Shown one piece after another: positions 1-8,184 of a stretch of DNA of 64,000 nucleotides (its first letter is position 1; each line of letters starts with the position of its first letter). Made by a program: the position numbers and the translations under genes. This stretch comes from PALSA-270 sp963770245 (GTDB taxonomy: Bacteria; Acidobacteriota; Terriglobia; Terriglobales; Acidobacteriaceae), in contig CAVYOX010000010.1 in the NCBI GenBank assembly GCA_963770245.1, positions 558,001 through 622,000 of the forward strand, in the 5' to 3' direction. The notes beneath the pieces are model-generated. The model searched no databases. It had not been told where the DNA came from and was given only the letters and a program-made list of their open reading frames with translations.

Positions 1-2117
1 ATATGCTCGGCACCCTGCGAGTTCACGAAGCTCACCTCCCAAAGGTTGTGTTCTTCGTCGAAACGCGCCGCCACGCTTTTGAAGTTGCGCTCCTTCTGCA
101 GCTTCTTCAGCTCTTTCTCCAGGCGCTCGATTTTCTTGGGCGGCGATTTCTTGTCACCTTCGAAATCGGTACGCTTCGAGAGGTCCAGCCGGGGCAGCCA
201 CTCGGTCACCTGCGGATCGCGCAGGCGCTTATCCACTTTTTCGAAGAGCTTCAGATATTCGTCGAGAATATTGATGAAGCGCGCCAGGGCCGCGCCCTCG
301 AGTTTGGCCGCACCTTCGCCGTAGCGCACGATCAGGCCGTCCGCGGCACGCTTGACCATGACCTTGACGAATTCGCGGTCGTCTTTGATGTACTGCTGCG
401 TCTTGCCCTTCTTGATCGAATAGAGCGGAGGCTGCGCGATGAAGACGTTGCCGCGCTTGATCAGTTCCTGCATGTGGCGGAAAAAGAAGGTCAGCAGCAG
501 GGTACGGATGTGACTCCCGTCGACGTCAGCGTCAGTCATCAGGATGATCTTGCCGTAACGCACCTTCGCCGGATCGAAATCTTCCTTGGAAATGCCGGTG
601 CCGAGAGCGGTGATCATGGCGCGAATTTCTTCGTGCGCCAGCATCTTGTCGTAGCGCGCTTTTTCGACGTTGAGGATCTTGCCTTTCAGCGGCAGGATGG
701 CCTGGAAACGCCGGTCGCGCCCCTGCTTCGCCGTGCCGCCGGCGGACTCGCCCTCCACCAGAAACAGCTCGCAGCGGTCGGGCTGGCGCTCGGAGCAATC
801 GGCAAGTTTGCCCGGCAGTCCGCCGCCGTCGAGAGCGCCCTTGCGGCGGGTCAGATCGCGGGCTTTCCTTGCGGCTTCGCGAGCCCGGGCCGCTTCAATG
901 GCTTTGTTGATGATCTTGCGCGCTACCGTCGAGTTCTGCTCGAAGAAGGCGCCCAGCCGCTCGTTGACGAAGGCCTGCACGACCCCGGCAATGTCGGAGT
1001 TCAGCTTGCCCTTGGTCTGGCCCTCGAACTGGGGCTGCGACAGCTTCACGCTGATGACCGCCACTAGGCCTTCGCGCACGTCATCGCCGGTCAGATTTTC
1101 CTTGACGTCTTTGAACAGTCCCATCTGCTGCCCGGCGTAGTTGATGGTGCGGGTGAGCGCCATACGAAAGCCGGAGAGGTGGGTTCCGCCATCCACGGTG
1201 TTGATGTTGTTGGCGAAGCTGAAAACCGACTCCGAATAGGCGTCGTTGTATTGCAGCCCGATCTCCATATTTACGCCGCTGCGCTCGGCTTCCATGTAGA
1301 TCGGCTTGTCATGCAGCACCTGCTTGCCGCGGTTCAGGTGCTTGATGAACTCAGCGATGCCGCCGTTGTACTTGAATTCCGCCGTCTTCGGCTCGCCGGT
1401 TTTCGGGTCGGTGGTGCGCTCGTCGGTGAGCGTGATGAGCAGTCCCTTGTTCAGAAACGCCAGTTCACGCAGGCGCTGCGCCAGAGTATCGAAGTTGTAT
1501 TCGGTAGCGGTGAAAATGCTTCGATCGGGCAGGAAGTGGACTTTGGTCCCGAACTTCTTGGTGGCGCCCGCTTTTTTCAGCTTGCTGGTGGGATCGCCCT
1601 TCGAGTAAGTCTGTTCCCAGGTAAATCCGTCGCGCCAGATCTCCAGATCCAACTCTTCGCTGAGCGCGTTGACGCAGGAAACGCCGACGCCGTGCAGACC
1701 GCCCGAAACTTTGTAGGAAGAGTTATCGAATTTTCCCCCCGCGTGCAGCGTAGTCATCACCACTTGCGCGGCGGGAATTTTTTCGCCATCGATGTCCATG
1801 GCGTCTACGGGAATGCCGCGGCCGTTGTCGATGACGGTGATCGAATTGTCGATGTGAATGGTGACTTCGATTTTATCGGCGTGCCCGGCGAGAGCTTCAT
1901 CTACGGAGTTGTCGACGACTTCGTACACCAGATGATGCAAGCCGAGTTCGCCGGTCGAGCCGATGTACATGGCAGGGCGCAAGCGAACCGCTTCCATGCC
2001 GCCCAGCACCTTGATCGAATCGGCGGTGTAGTCCCCGTTAGCTCCGTTGATGGGGGTAACCCTCCCGTTTTTCTCTTTGCTTTCCGCGATGGGCACGTTG
2101 ATTTCTTTGGTCGCCAT
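1..2117 (-). CDS. gyrB: DNA gyrase subunit B (C-terminus cut by window edge)
   Basis: ATP-hydrolysing subunit of the type II topoisomerase that introduces negative supercoils; it pairs with GyrA, which is not in the window. About 705 residues are visible and the reading frame is still open at base 1, so the C-terminal tail lies outside. The GHKL ATPase is seen as DNSVDEALAGH and GGLHGVGVSCVNALS. The TOPRIM domain is seen as LVEGESAGG and TDADVDGSHIRTLL. The start ATG (2115-2117) opens MATKEINVPIAES, with the conserved LRPAMYIGS about 45 residues in. No intein or frameshift is visible. It is leftmost of the leftward dnaA-dnaN-gyrB set, but mscL and a secreted protein take the place where recF is usually found. 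Confidence 0.97.
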   Translation of the reverse strand, partial: MATKEINVPIAESKEKNGRVTPINGANGDYTADSIKVLGGMEAVRLRPAMYIGSTGELGLHHLVYEVVDNSVDEALAGHADKIEVTIHIDNSITVIDNGRGIPVDAMDIDGEKIPAAQVVMTTLHAGGKFDNSSYKVSGGLHGVGVSCVNALSEELDLEIWRDGFTWEQTYSKGDPTSKLKKAGATKKFGTKVHFLPDRSIFTATEYNFDTLAQRLRELAFLNKGLLITLTDERTTDPKTGEPKTAEFKYNGGIAEFIKHLNRGKQVLHDKPIYMEAERSGVNMEIGLQYNDAYSESVFSFANNINTVDGGTHLSGFRMALTRTINYAGQQMGLFKDVKENLTGDDVREGLVAVISVKLSQPQFEGQTKGKLNSDIAGVVQAFVNERLGAFFEQNSTVARKIINKAIEAARAREAARKARDLTRRKGALDGGGLPGKLADCSERQPDRCELFLVEGESAGGTAKQGRDRRFQAILPLKGKILNVEKARYDKMLAHEEIRAMITALGTGISKEDFDPAKVRYGKIILMTDADVDGSHIRTLLLTFFFRHMQELIKRGNVFIAQPPLYSIKKGKTQQYIKDDREFVKVMVKRAADGLIVRYGEGAAKLEGAALARFINILDEYLKLFEKVDKRLRDPQVTEWLPRLDLSKRTDFEGDKKSPPKKIERLEKELKKLQKERNFKSVAARFDEEHNLWEVSFVNSQGAEH

Positions 2118-2232
2118 TCCGCTCCCTGGAGAACGCCTGGTTTGAGCCTTGGCTGGTGGAATTGTCGCGCTGCGTCCGAACCGCCCAAATTGCTGAAATT
2201 ACTATCACTTACGGGGTCATTTAATACTGTGA

Positions 2233-2238
2233 ATTATA
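2233..2238 (-). promoter_or_regulatory. Candidate -10 box for gyrB
   Basis: A perfect TATAAT on the minus strand about 115 bases before the gyrB start, in the only AT-rich patch of the gyrB upstream region. No convincing -35 hexamer is seen at 16-18 bases, so this is sequence match only. Confidence 0.45.
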
Positions 2239-2317
2239 GCATAGGGAAGCCCCAGTTTCGACCCCCGAACCGGGTCGGTAACTCTCGATTCTGGTAGGGT
2301 TTACCGGAACGGGAAAG

Positions 2318-2998
2318 CTATTTTTTAGGGGGCGGACGAGGCCGGCCGGCGGAGCGCTGCGCGGCTAGGAAACGCAGCCCTTCGACGAGCCCGTCGACTT
2401 CATCCTGGCTGCTGCCGATGAAGGTGAATGACACCACGGAGCCCTTCTCGACCATCACCAGCGTCGCCTGCTCGAGGGTCAACTTGTGCAAGTCTTTGCG
2501 GAAGTCCGAGCGGGCAAGTTGTTTTGTGCCGACCGGGAAGGAGTATGGTTCGTTGACCACTTTGAAGCCCTTCGCAGTGATGACTTCGTCGAGGGGTACA
2601 AAATAATCCGTGGCCGTCTTCAACCCGGGATAGGAAGAAACGCTCTCGACCGCGATTACGACGGCGGAGTTCACCGTGTTTCCAGTGGTTTCAGGAGGCC
2701 GCTCGAAGACCCCGAGGAGAACCTCGGCCTTCCCGCGGTCGGTTGCGTCCTGGCCCGCGTCGTCCGGGCGCATCTCGGCGGTACGATCCACCCAGCCGAA
2801 GGGAATTTTGTAGACGAAGCCGAAGACGGGATTGTGGTAGAGGCCGGGGCTGACCGATGGCGGCGCCTCGGCGGCCGGCAACTTCTTGCTCGAACCCGGG
2901 GCAGGATTCGACGACTGCGCCCCAATAACGCCCACTCCGAGGAGCAACGCAGCGACGGTTCGATAGCCGCCGAAGCAAGCCTGAGATCGATCCTGCAT
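2318..2998 (-). CDS. Exported protein of unknown function
   Basis: A 226-residue protein with an N-terminal signal-like segment (YRTVAALLLGVGVIGAQ, about residues 11-27), then a Pro/Ser-rich linker and a soluble domain. That domain begins near GLYHNPVFGFVYKIPFGW, a motif common in acidobacterial secreted proteins of unknown function. The ATG at 2998 (MQDRSQ) has a GAGGGA stretch directly before it and places the signal segment correctly. A longer frame exists only with an upstream TTG. It ends in a basic Pro-rich tail (GRPRPPPKK). It lies between mscL and gyrB on the same strand. Function not recognised. Confidence 0.7.
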   Translation of the reverse strand: MQDRSQACFGGYRTVAALLLGVGVIGAQSSNPAPGSSKKLPAAEAPPSVSPGLYHNPVFGFVYKIPFGWVDRTAEMRPDDAGQDATDRGKAEVLLGVFERPPETTGNTVNSAVVIAVESVSSYPGLKTATDYFVPLDEVITAKGFKVVNEPYSFPVGTKQLARSDFRKDLHKLTLEQATLVMVEKGSVVSFTFIGSSQDEVDGLVEGLRFLAAQRSAGRPRPPPKK

Positions 2999-3109
2999 TC
3001 CCTCTAGGATAGCCCCAGCGAGACGACGGGGAACCAAGCGCGGTGAGTGCCGCCTCCGCCAGCGCGGATGCGGGCAACCGGCAAGCGCCCCTATTTCCCG
3101 GGCTTCCGT

Positions 3110-3526
3110 TCACGCCGCCCTCGCCCCTACCGGCTGCGAGCAGTGCGCGCAACGCCGCGCGTCAAGCGGAATCTCGCTCAGGCATTCGGGACACTTCTTG
3201 GTCGTGGGGTCGGCGGGCGCCGGGGCTTTGCGCATGCGCGCTACCAGAGCGTTGATCGGAGTGACCACAAAGAAATAAACCGCCCCCGCGATGAGGAGAA
3301 AAGCGATCACGGCGTTGATAAAGTCGCCGATCGGAAAGGTGGCGCCGTGAATGACAAAGCTGACGTTCGAGAAGTCGGGCTTGCTCACGAGGGCCGCAAT
3401 CAAGGGCGTCAAGAGATCTTTGGTGAGGGCCGTGACCACGCTCCCGAAGGCCGCGCCGATCACAACCCCGACTGCCATATCAATCACATTGCCGCGAAGG
3501 ATGAACTGCTTGAAACCGCTGAGCAT
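3110..3526 (-). CDS. mscL: Large-conductance mechanosensitive channel with C-terminal zinc ribbon
   Basis: Pentameric stretch-activated channel that releases solutes during osmotic downshock. The 138-residue protein begins MLSGFKQFILRGNVIDMAVGVVIGAAFG, the characteristic MscL N-terminus and first membrane helix. The second helix is around residues 66-90 (INAVIAFLLIAGAVYFFVV). Instead of the usual cytoplasmic helix alone, it ends with two CxxC pairs (CPEC and CAHC), a zinc-ribbon-like tail about 20 residues long. An AGGAGGGGG ribosome site lies 3-11 bases before the ATG. A 23-base tandem repeat sits just upstream of the ribosome site. Confidence 0.95.
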   Translation of the reverse strand: MLSGFKQFILRGNVIDMAVGVVIGAAFGSVVTALTKDLLTPLIAALVSKPDFSNVSFVIHGATFPIGDFINAVIAFLLIAGAVYFFVVTPINALVARMRKAPAPADPTTKKCPECLSEIPLDARRCAHCSQPVGARAA

Positions 3527-3535
3527 GACCCCCTC

Positions 3536-3581
3536 CTAGATGTGGCGGGTACTGATTGCTAGATGTGGCGGGTACTGACTG
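3536..3581. repeat. Two tandem 23-base repeats upstream of mscL
   Basis: Two adjacent copies (3536-3558 and 3559-3581) differ at one base. The shared core is CTAGATGTGGCGGGTACTGA. The array directly abuts the mscL ribosome-binding site, so it lies in the leader or promoter of mscL. It could be an operator or simply a local duplication. Confidence 0.8.
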
Positions 3582-3712
3582 TACGACCGTCGGAGATCGG
3601 AGTCAAATGGAGCCGAAGTTCGAACGGGTCGCAGGCAGGAGGAATGGCCGAGCGTCGAGCGAAGTGCCGAGAAGAAGTGCAGAGAAACAGACCATTCTGC
3701 CGATTCCAACCG

Positions 3713-4870
3713 TCAAATCCGCATGGGCATCACAATATAGCGGTATTTGTAATTTTCGCCTTCGGCGGGGCGTAGCTGACCGGCGGATTGGGCGTCCTTG
3801 AGCTCGAGCTTCACATCGCCCGTGCCCACCGCCTTCAGGAACTCCAGAATGTATTGCGCGTTGAAACCAATGGTGAACGAGTCCCCGTTGTAGTCGGTTT
3901 CGAGCGAGTCTTCCGATTCCCCGGTCTCGGTCGAAGAGGCCGAGAGCTTCAGCTCGCCGTTCTCCAGTTTCAACCGGACCGCGTGGGAGCGCTCGTCGGC
4001 AAACTGGGCCACGCGGGAGATGGCGGCCGCGAAATCTTCGCCGTGCAGGGTGATGCTCTTGCTGTTGTCCTTGGGCAGGACGGCCTCGTAGTTGGGGAAC
4101 TGGCCCGTCAGCTGGCGCGAGGTCAGCAGACGCGACCCGATGCGGAAAAACAACGTCGATTCGTCTTTCGCGAAGTCGACCACTTCGGCATCGGTCGAAT
4201 CGAGCAGCGACTTCAGTTCGTCCATCGCTTTTTTCGGGACCAGCGTTTTCAATTCGCCGGAGACGCCTTCGAAAGTTTCGCCGCTGCGTTCGATGTGCGC
4301 CAGGCGGTGCCCGTCGGTCGCAACCATGGTGATCGATTCCGCCTTCAACACCATCAGAGCGCCGTTCAGGGTATACCGCGATTCCTCATTGGCAATGGCG
4401 AATCCGGTCTTCGCAATCAGGCTGCGCAGCACCTGGGCAGGAATTTTGACCACGCCTGCGGTCGGAAATGCCGGCAGGCTAGGAAAGTTCGAGCGCGCCA
4501 TGCCCACCATCTTCGTATGGGAGCGGCCGCAACGGATACTGACCCAGTGGTTTTCGAGCAACTTGATGGTGATCTCAGCGTCGGGCAAGAGCTTCACGTA
4601 GCCATGCAGCTTGCGCGCGGGGATGGTGCAAGCGCCTTCTTTCCTTACCTTGGCGTTGCACGAGGTTCGCAGGCTGAGATCCAGATCGGTGGCGGTGAGC
4701 GAGAGTTTGTCGCCGCTCGCTTCAAACAAATAGTTCGACAAGATCGGGATCGTGGTCTTGCGCTCTACCACCCCCTGCGTCGCCGTGAGCTCGCGCAAGA
4801 GTTCAGACTTACTGAGCGTGATCTCCATGGTGGCTGTCCCGGCTGCGGTCGCCAAAGCTTCTACCGGCAT
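3713..4870 (-). CDS. dnaN: DNA polymerase III sliding clamp (beta subunit)
   Basis: Ring-shaped processivity clamp that tethers replicative polymerase to DNA. The translated product shows the standard beta-clamp opening (MEITLSKSELLRELTATQGVVERKTTIPILSNYL) and the conserved end (YKYRYIVMPMRI). The frame gives 385 residues from the ATG at 4870, which has a GGGAGA stretch about 9 bases upstream. An internal ATG at 4828 gives the textbook N-terminus (371 residues) but lacks a ribosome site. The extra 14 residues (MPVEALATAAGTAT) look non-conserved, so the start is uncertain. It lies downstream of dnaA on the same strand, 183 bases away. Confidence 0.96.
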   Translation of the reverse strand: MPVEALATAAGTATMEITLSKSELLRELTATQGVVERKTTIPILSNYLFEASGDKLSLTATDLDLSLRTSCNAKVRKEGACTIPARKLHGYVKLLPDAEITIKLLENHWVSIRCGRSHTKMVGMARSNFPSLPAFPTAGVVKIPAQVLRSLIAKTGFAIANEESRYTLNGALMVLKAESITMVATDGHRLAHIERSGETFEGVSGELKTLVPKKAMDELKSLLDSTDAEVVDFAKDESTLFFRIGSRLLTSRQLTGQFPNYEAVLPKDNSKSITLHGEDFAAAISRVAQFADERSHAVRLKLENGELKLSASSTETGESEDSLETDYNGDSFTIGFNAQYILEFLKAVGTGDVKLELKDAQSAGQLRPAEGENYKYRYIVMPMRI

Positions 4871-5053
4871 AACACCGTTCTCCCGTGGCGCTCGGCTACT
4901 GGATTACGACTCGCTTGAATAACCGAATCTCTTTATACCAATCTCTTAAACCAAAAGCCCGAAAAAAGCGGTAACGCCAAGCCCCAGGCATTCCTGCGAA
5001 GCGTCCGGCACGCCGGTAAAATCCCCCTGGCGGTCCGAATCCGCGCCCGCCAA

Positions 5054-6442
5054 CTACCCGCCCAACTGCTCCGTCATCTTGTTCAGCAGTCGATTCAAAT
5101 CCTTGTCCGTCGTCCGCAGCTCGTCAATTTTTTCGACGGAGTGCAGCACAGTGGTGTGGTGCTTGCCGCCAAATTGCCGCCCGATCTCGGGCAGCGAAGC
5201 CTCCGTCAGATGCTTGGCCAGGAACATGGCGATCTGCCGCGGATAGACGATGGCGCGCGAATTGTTCTTGGCTTTGATCTCCACCAGGCGCAGCCCGAAC
5301 TGCTCGGCGACCGCTTTCTGAATGGCCTCGATGGTGACTTTCCGGGCCTGGGAATCGATAAAGTTCTTGAGCACCTGCTGGGCGTAGGGGAGGGTGATCT
5401 CGGCGCCGATCAGCGATGAATGGGCAACCAGGCGGATCAGCGCGCCTTCGAGCTCGCGAACGTTCGAGCGGATATTGGAGGCGACGTAGAGAGCGACGTC
5501 GGTGGGCAGCGTCACTTTTTCCTGCTCGGCCTTTTTCTGCAGGATGGCGACTTTGGTTTCGAGATCGGGCGGCTGAATGTCGGCAATCAAGCCCCACTCG
5601 AAACGGCTGCGCAGCCGGTCCTCGATCTCGGCCAGTTCCTTCGGCGGCCGGTCGCTGGCGATCACGATCTGCTTCATGGACTCATGCAGGGCGTTGAAGG
5701 TGTGAAAGAATTCCTCCTGCGTGCGCTCCTTTTGCGCCAGGAACTGGATGTCGTCTACCAGCAGCACGTCCACGTTGCGGAACTTGTCGCGGAAGCTGCT
5801 CATCTTGTCATAGCGCAACGAGTTGATCATCTCGTTGGTAAACTTCTCGCTCGAAATGTAGCAGATGGCCGCTTGCGGCTGCCGGCGCTTGATCTCATGC
5901 CCGATGGCCTGCATCAGGTGGGTCTTGCCCATGCCGACGCCGCCGTACAGAAAAAGCGGGTTGTAGGCTTTTGAGGGCCGCTCGGCCACCGCCTGGCACG
6001 CGGCGTGGGCGAATTGGTTCCCGCTGCCAATCACGAAGGCATCGAAGGTGTAGCGGGGATTGAGTTGCGCCGCCCCGTCCCAGTCGAAGCGAGCTTGCCC
6101 GACCTGGCCGGGAGCGGGAACTGCCGGCGCGGTGTGCACCGTAAGCCCGCCATCGTGGCGCACGGGTGTGGCCGCGGGATCATCTTCCGGGGTGACGAAC
6201 TGCACGTCCTGATATTCCAGGCCGAGATTATCGAGCGCTTCCTGAATCAGATCGGCGTAACGGTCTCCCACTTTGCGGTATTCCGCGGTGGGCACGCGCA
6301 CAAAAAGAATTCCACCACTCGAATGACTGTAACGCGTGGGCTTCAGCCAGGTGTCGTAGGACTGGCGATTGATCTTCTTCTCTAGCGCATCCAGGATGCG
6401 TACCCACGGATTGGGAACAAGACTTGGACTGGGAACAGACAT
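5054..6442 (-). CDS. dnaA: Chromosomal replication initiator protein DnaA
   Basis: AAA+ initiator that binds and opens oriC. The 462-residue protein has all four expected regions. Domain I is WVRILDALEKKINRQSYDTWLKPT, domain II is a Pro/Ala-rich linker (about 90-125), and domain III has Walker A GGVGMGKTHL and Walker B VLLVDDIQFL. Domain IV carries the DNA-binding signature (GGKHHTTVLHSVEKID), and all key residues are present. It heads the leftward dnaA-dnaN-gyrB group and diverges from rpmH across the candidate origin. No strong Shine-Dalgarno sequence precedes the ATG. Confidence 0.98.
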   Translation of the reverse strand: MSVPSPSLVPNPWVRILDALEKKINRQSYDTWLKPTRYSHSSGGILFVRVPTAEYRKVGDRYADLIQEALDNLGLEYQDVQFVTPEDDPAATPVRHDGGLTVHTAPAVPAPGQVGQARFDWDGAAQLNPRYTFDAFVIGSGNQFAHAACQAVAERPSKAYNPLFLYGGVGMGKTHLMQAIGHEIKRRQPQAAICYISSEKFTNEMINSLRYDKMSSFRDKFRNVDVLLVDDIQFLAQKERTQEEFFHTFNALHESMKQIVIASDRPPKELAEIEDRLRSRFEWGLIADIQPPDLETKVAILQKKAEQEKVTLPTDVALYVASNIRSNVRELEGALIRLVAHSSLIGAEITLPYAQQVLKNFIDSQARKVTIEAIQKAVAEQFGLRLVEIKAKNNSRAIVYPRQIAMFLAKHLTEASLPEIGRQFGGKHHTTVLHSVEKIDELRTTDKDLNRLLNKMTEQLGG

Positions 6443-7205
6443 ATATGAATTCTTCGCGGACTGCCCCTGCGGGCCAGCTACTCGATATCAAACCGCCATA
6501 GAGAGAGAAAATTTCGTTTCCAGCGGAGCAGCCTTCACGGGCGGTCCCGGTGGTACGCAAGAAGTTTCCTGTAAACCGGGTCAGTCCGGCATACTAGCAC
6601 AAAAATTTTGGGCGCGTAAAAAGTTCGACGGAGAATTTTTCTTCGGCACTTTGATTCAGAACCCGAAAAAGAATTCTGTCAAGTATTGAAATCATAACTG
6701 CCACGCGAGTGGTGCAAACCTCAGACCCAGAGCGGCAACTCGCTTGCGCCCGGCTCGCGGCCGAGACCCGACGCCTGCTTCCACTTTACATCAGATCATG
6801 TCCGTCGAGCAGCCGCATTTTTCTCAAGCATCGACTTTCCACGGAAGGATTTGCCGGGCCCGCATTCATTCCTGTCTTGAGCTCTCCTCGAGTGGCAAAC
6901 GGCCGGCGTCGTTCGGGCTGCAACCGCTTCCTTCCCTGGTTTCAGTTTCCCTTTGAGTTTCCTGATTTGAGTTGAACGACTGGCTTCTAGGACAAAGGGG
7001 CCTCGGGGGTGGTCGACACCAACCATCTTGGGTTCCGGCTCAAGGTGACCTACCCCGTGGGTGACAAAGTCTGGTTGCCGCTAGGCAGTGACATTCTCCA
7101 GGACATCTGCAAACACCGGCAGCCCTGGTTTGCCCACTCGCGGCGCCTCATTTATACTTCCTCTTGCCCTAAAACCACGGAGCAACCGAGGAGCAGCGTC
7201 GTTTC
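6443..7205. other. Candidate replication origin (dnaA-rpmH intergenic region)
   Basis: A 763-base gap without a credible gene between divergent dnaA and rpmH, the classical oriC position in many bacteria. Its most AT-rich part is about 6590-6710, a plausible unwinding element. No perfect DnaA box (TTATCCACA) was found. The nearest matches are a TTTCCACGG around 6836 and a TTCCACTTT around 6779. Origin function is inferred from context only. Confidence 0.55.
7130..7158 (+). promoter_or_regulatory. Candidate sigma-70 type promoter of rpmH
   Basis: TTGCCC (7130-7135) and TATACT (7153-7158) are separated by 17 bases and lie about 47 bases before the rpmH ATG. It would transcribe rpmH-rnpA-yidD-yidC. 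Confidence 0.55.
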
Positions 7206-7361
7206 ATGCCCAAGCGCACATTTCAGCCTAACCGGCGTCATCGCTCGAAGACGCACGGATTTCGTACTCGGATGAAGACCAAGAGCGGCCGGGCCGTGGT
7301 CTCGCGCCGGCGCGCCAAAGGCCGCAAGCGGGTCTCGGTGAAGCCTGGTTTCCGTGAATAG
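7206..7361 (+). CDS. rpmH: Large ribosomal subunit protein bL34
   Basis: A 51-residue, very basic ribosomal protein. It opens MPKRTFQPNRRHRSKTHGF and continues RTRMKTKSGRAVVSRRRAKGR, which is the bL34 family pattern throughout. It is slightly longer than the usual 44-46 residues because of the C-terminal SVKPGFRE. A GAGGAG ribosome site lies 12 bases upstream. It is first gene of the rightward rpmH-rnpA-yidD-yidC block. Confidence 0.97.
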   Translation: MPKRTFQPNRRHRSKTHGFRTRMKTKSGRAVVSRRRAKGRKRVSVKPGFRE

Positions 7362-7413
7362 TTTCTTTCTCTGGAATGGCGGAAGTCCGCACCCTGAGTC
7401 TGGGTTGTGAGCT

Positions 7414-7836
7414 GTGACCGCCTGCGCTCCAAATGGGAGTACCAATCTGTCGGGCTCTGGCAAACGGGCCGGGTTTCCGCGCAGTGCTCGCCTGCTTCGG
7501 CACGCTGACTTTGAGCGCGTGTACCGGCAGGGCCGGCGCCACTTCGCCACCCACATGACGGTCTTCTATCTGCGGCGGGCGCAAGGGGAACGATTTCGAG
7601 TTGGGTTTACCGTGGGGCGCGTGCTAGGCGGCGCGGTCGAGCGCAACCGCATGAAGCGGCGCTTGCGCGAGGCGGTTCGGCAGTACTGGATGGACGCGAG
7701 CACTCCGGCGGACGTGGTGATCAACCCGAAAAAATCGCTGCTGAAGGCTGAGTTCCGGGAACTGCTCGAAGAGGTAGAGCGGGCCTTCGCCATCATTCAG
7801 CAAAAGCTGGCGGTCGCCTCCGAGCGCAGGAGTTGA
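7414..7836 (+). CDS. rnpA: Ribonuclease P protein component
   Basis: Basic protein that assists the RNase P RNA in cutting tRNA 5' leaders. The 140-residue frame has the conserved opening FPRSARLLRHADFERVYRQGRR, the FxVGFTVGR strand and the RNR signature ERNRMKRRLRE at about residues 76-86. The chosen GTG start adds about 20 non-conserved residues before the domain. No better in-frame start with a ribosome site was seen, so the N-terminus is approximate. It follows rpmH by 52 bases and precedes yidD. Confidence 0.93.
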   Translation: MTACAPNGSTNLSGSGKRAGFPRSARLLRHADFERVYRQGRRHFATHMTVFYLRRAQGERFRVGFTVGRVLGGAVERNRMKRRLREAVRQYWMDASTPADVVINPKKSLLKAEFRELLEEVERAFAIIQQKLAVASERRS

Positions 7837-7891
7837 GTTTCTGGTCCAGGCGACCTCGGGAGAAATCTTCGGTTAGGGGAAAGACCATTCG

Positions 7892-8179
7892 ATGAATCGG
7901 ATCGCCAAGGTTACCGTGCTGCAGTTGGTCCGGGGATACAAGTGGCTGGTGTCGCCCCTGTTGCCTCCCGCTTGCCGCTACCTCCCGACCTGCTCGGAAT
8001 ACGCGATCGAAGCGGTGGAGCGTTACGGTGCGCTGCGCGGCACCTGCATGGCTGCCTGGCGCATTTTGCGTTGCCATCCCTTTGCCGCGAGCGGCTACGA
8101 CCCGGTGGTGAAGAACACTCCCCCGATTGAGGGACCAGCAAATTTTGAGTCGCCTGCGTTAAGGCCGATCGAACGGTAG
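7892..8179 (+). CDS. yidD: Membrane protein insertion efficiency factor YidD
   Basis: Small amphipathic membrane-associated protein that helps YidC insert proteins. The 95 residues contain the family core: LVRGYKWLVSPLLPPACRYLPTCSEYAIEAVERYG, then CHPFAASGYDPV. The three conserved Cys (RYLPTCSEY, GTCMAAW/RCHPF) are present. It lies 55 bases after rnpA and only 5 bases before the yidC start, implying co-transcription and probably coupled translation. Confidence 0.94.
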   Translation: MNRIAKVTVLQLVRGYKWLVSPLLPPACRYLPTCSEYAIEAVERYGALRGTCMAAWRILRCHPFAASGYDPVVKNTPPIEGPANFESPALRPIER

Positions 8180-8184
8180 GACTC

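Noticed and set aside
5124..6385. Long open frames on the opposite strand and other frames of dnaA, gyrB, yidC, ftsH, the kinase and the TonB receptor
   Set aside because: Typical GC-rich shadow frames: Arg/Ala/Gly-rich translations with no family pattern, fully overlapping clear genes.
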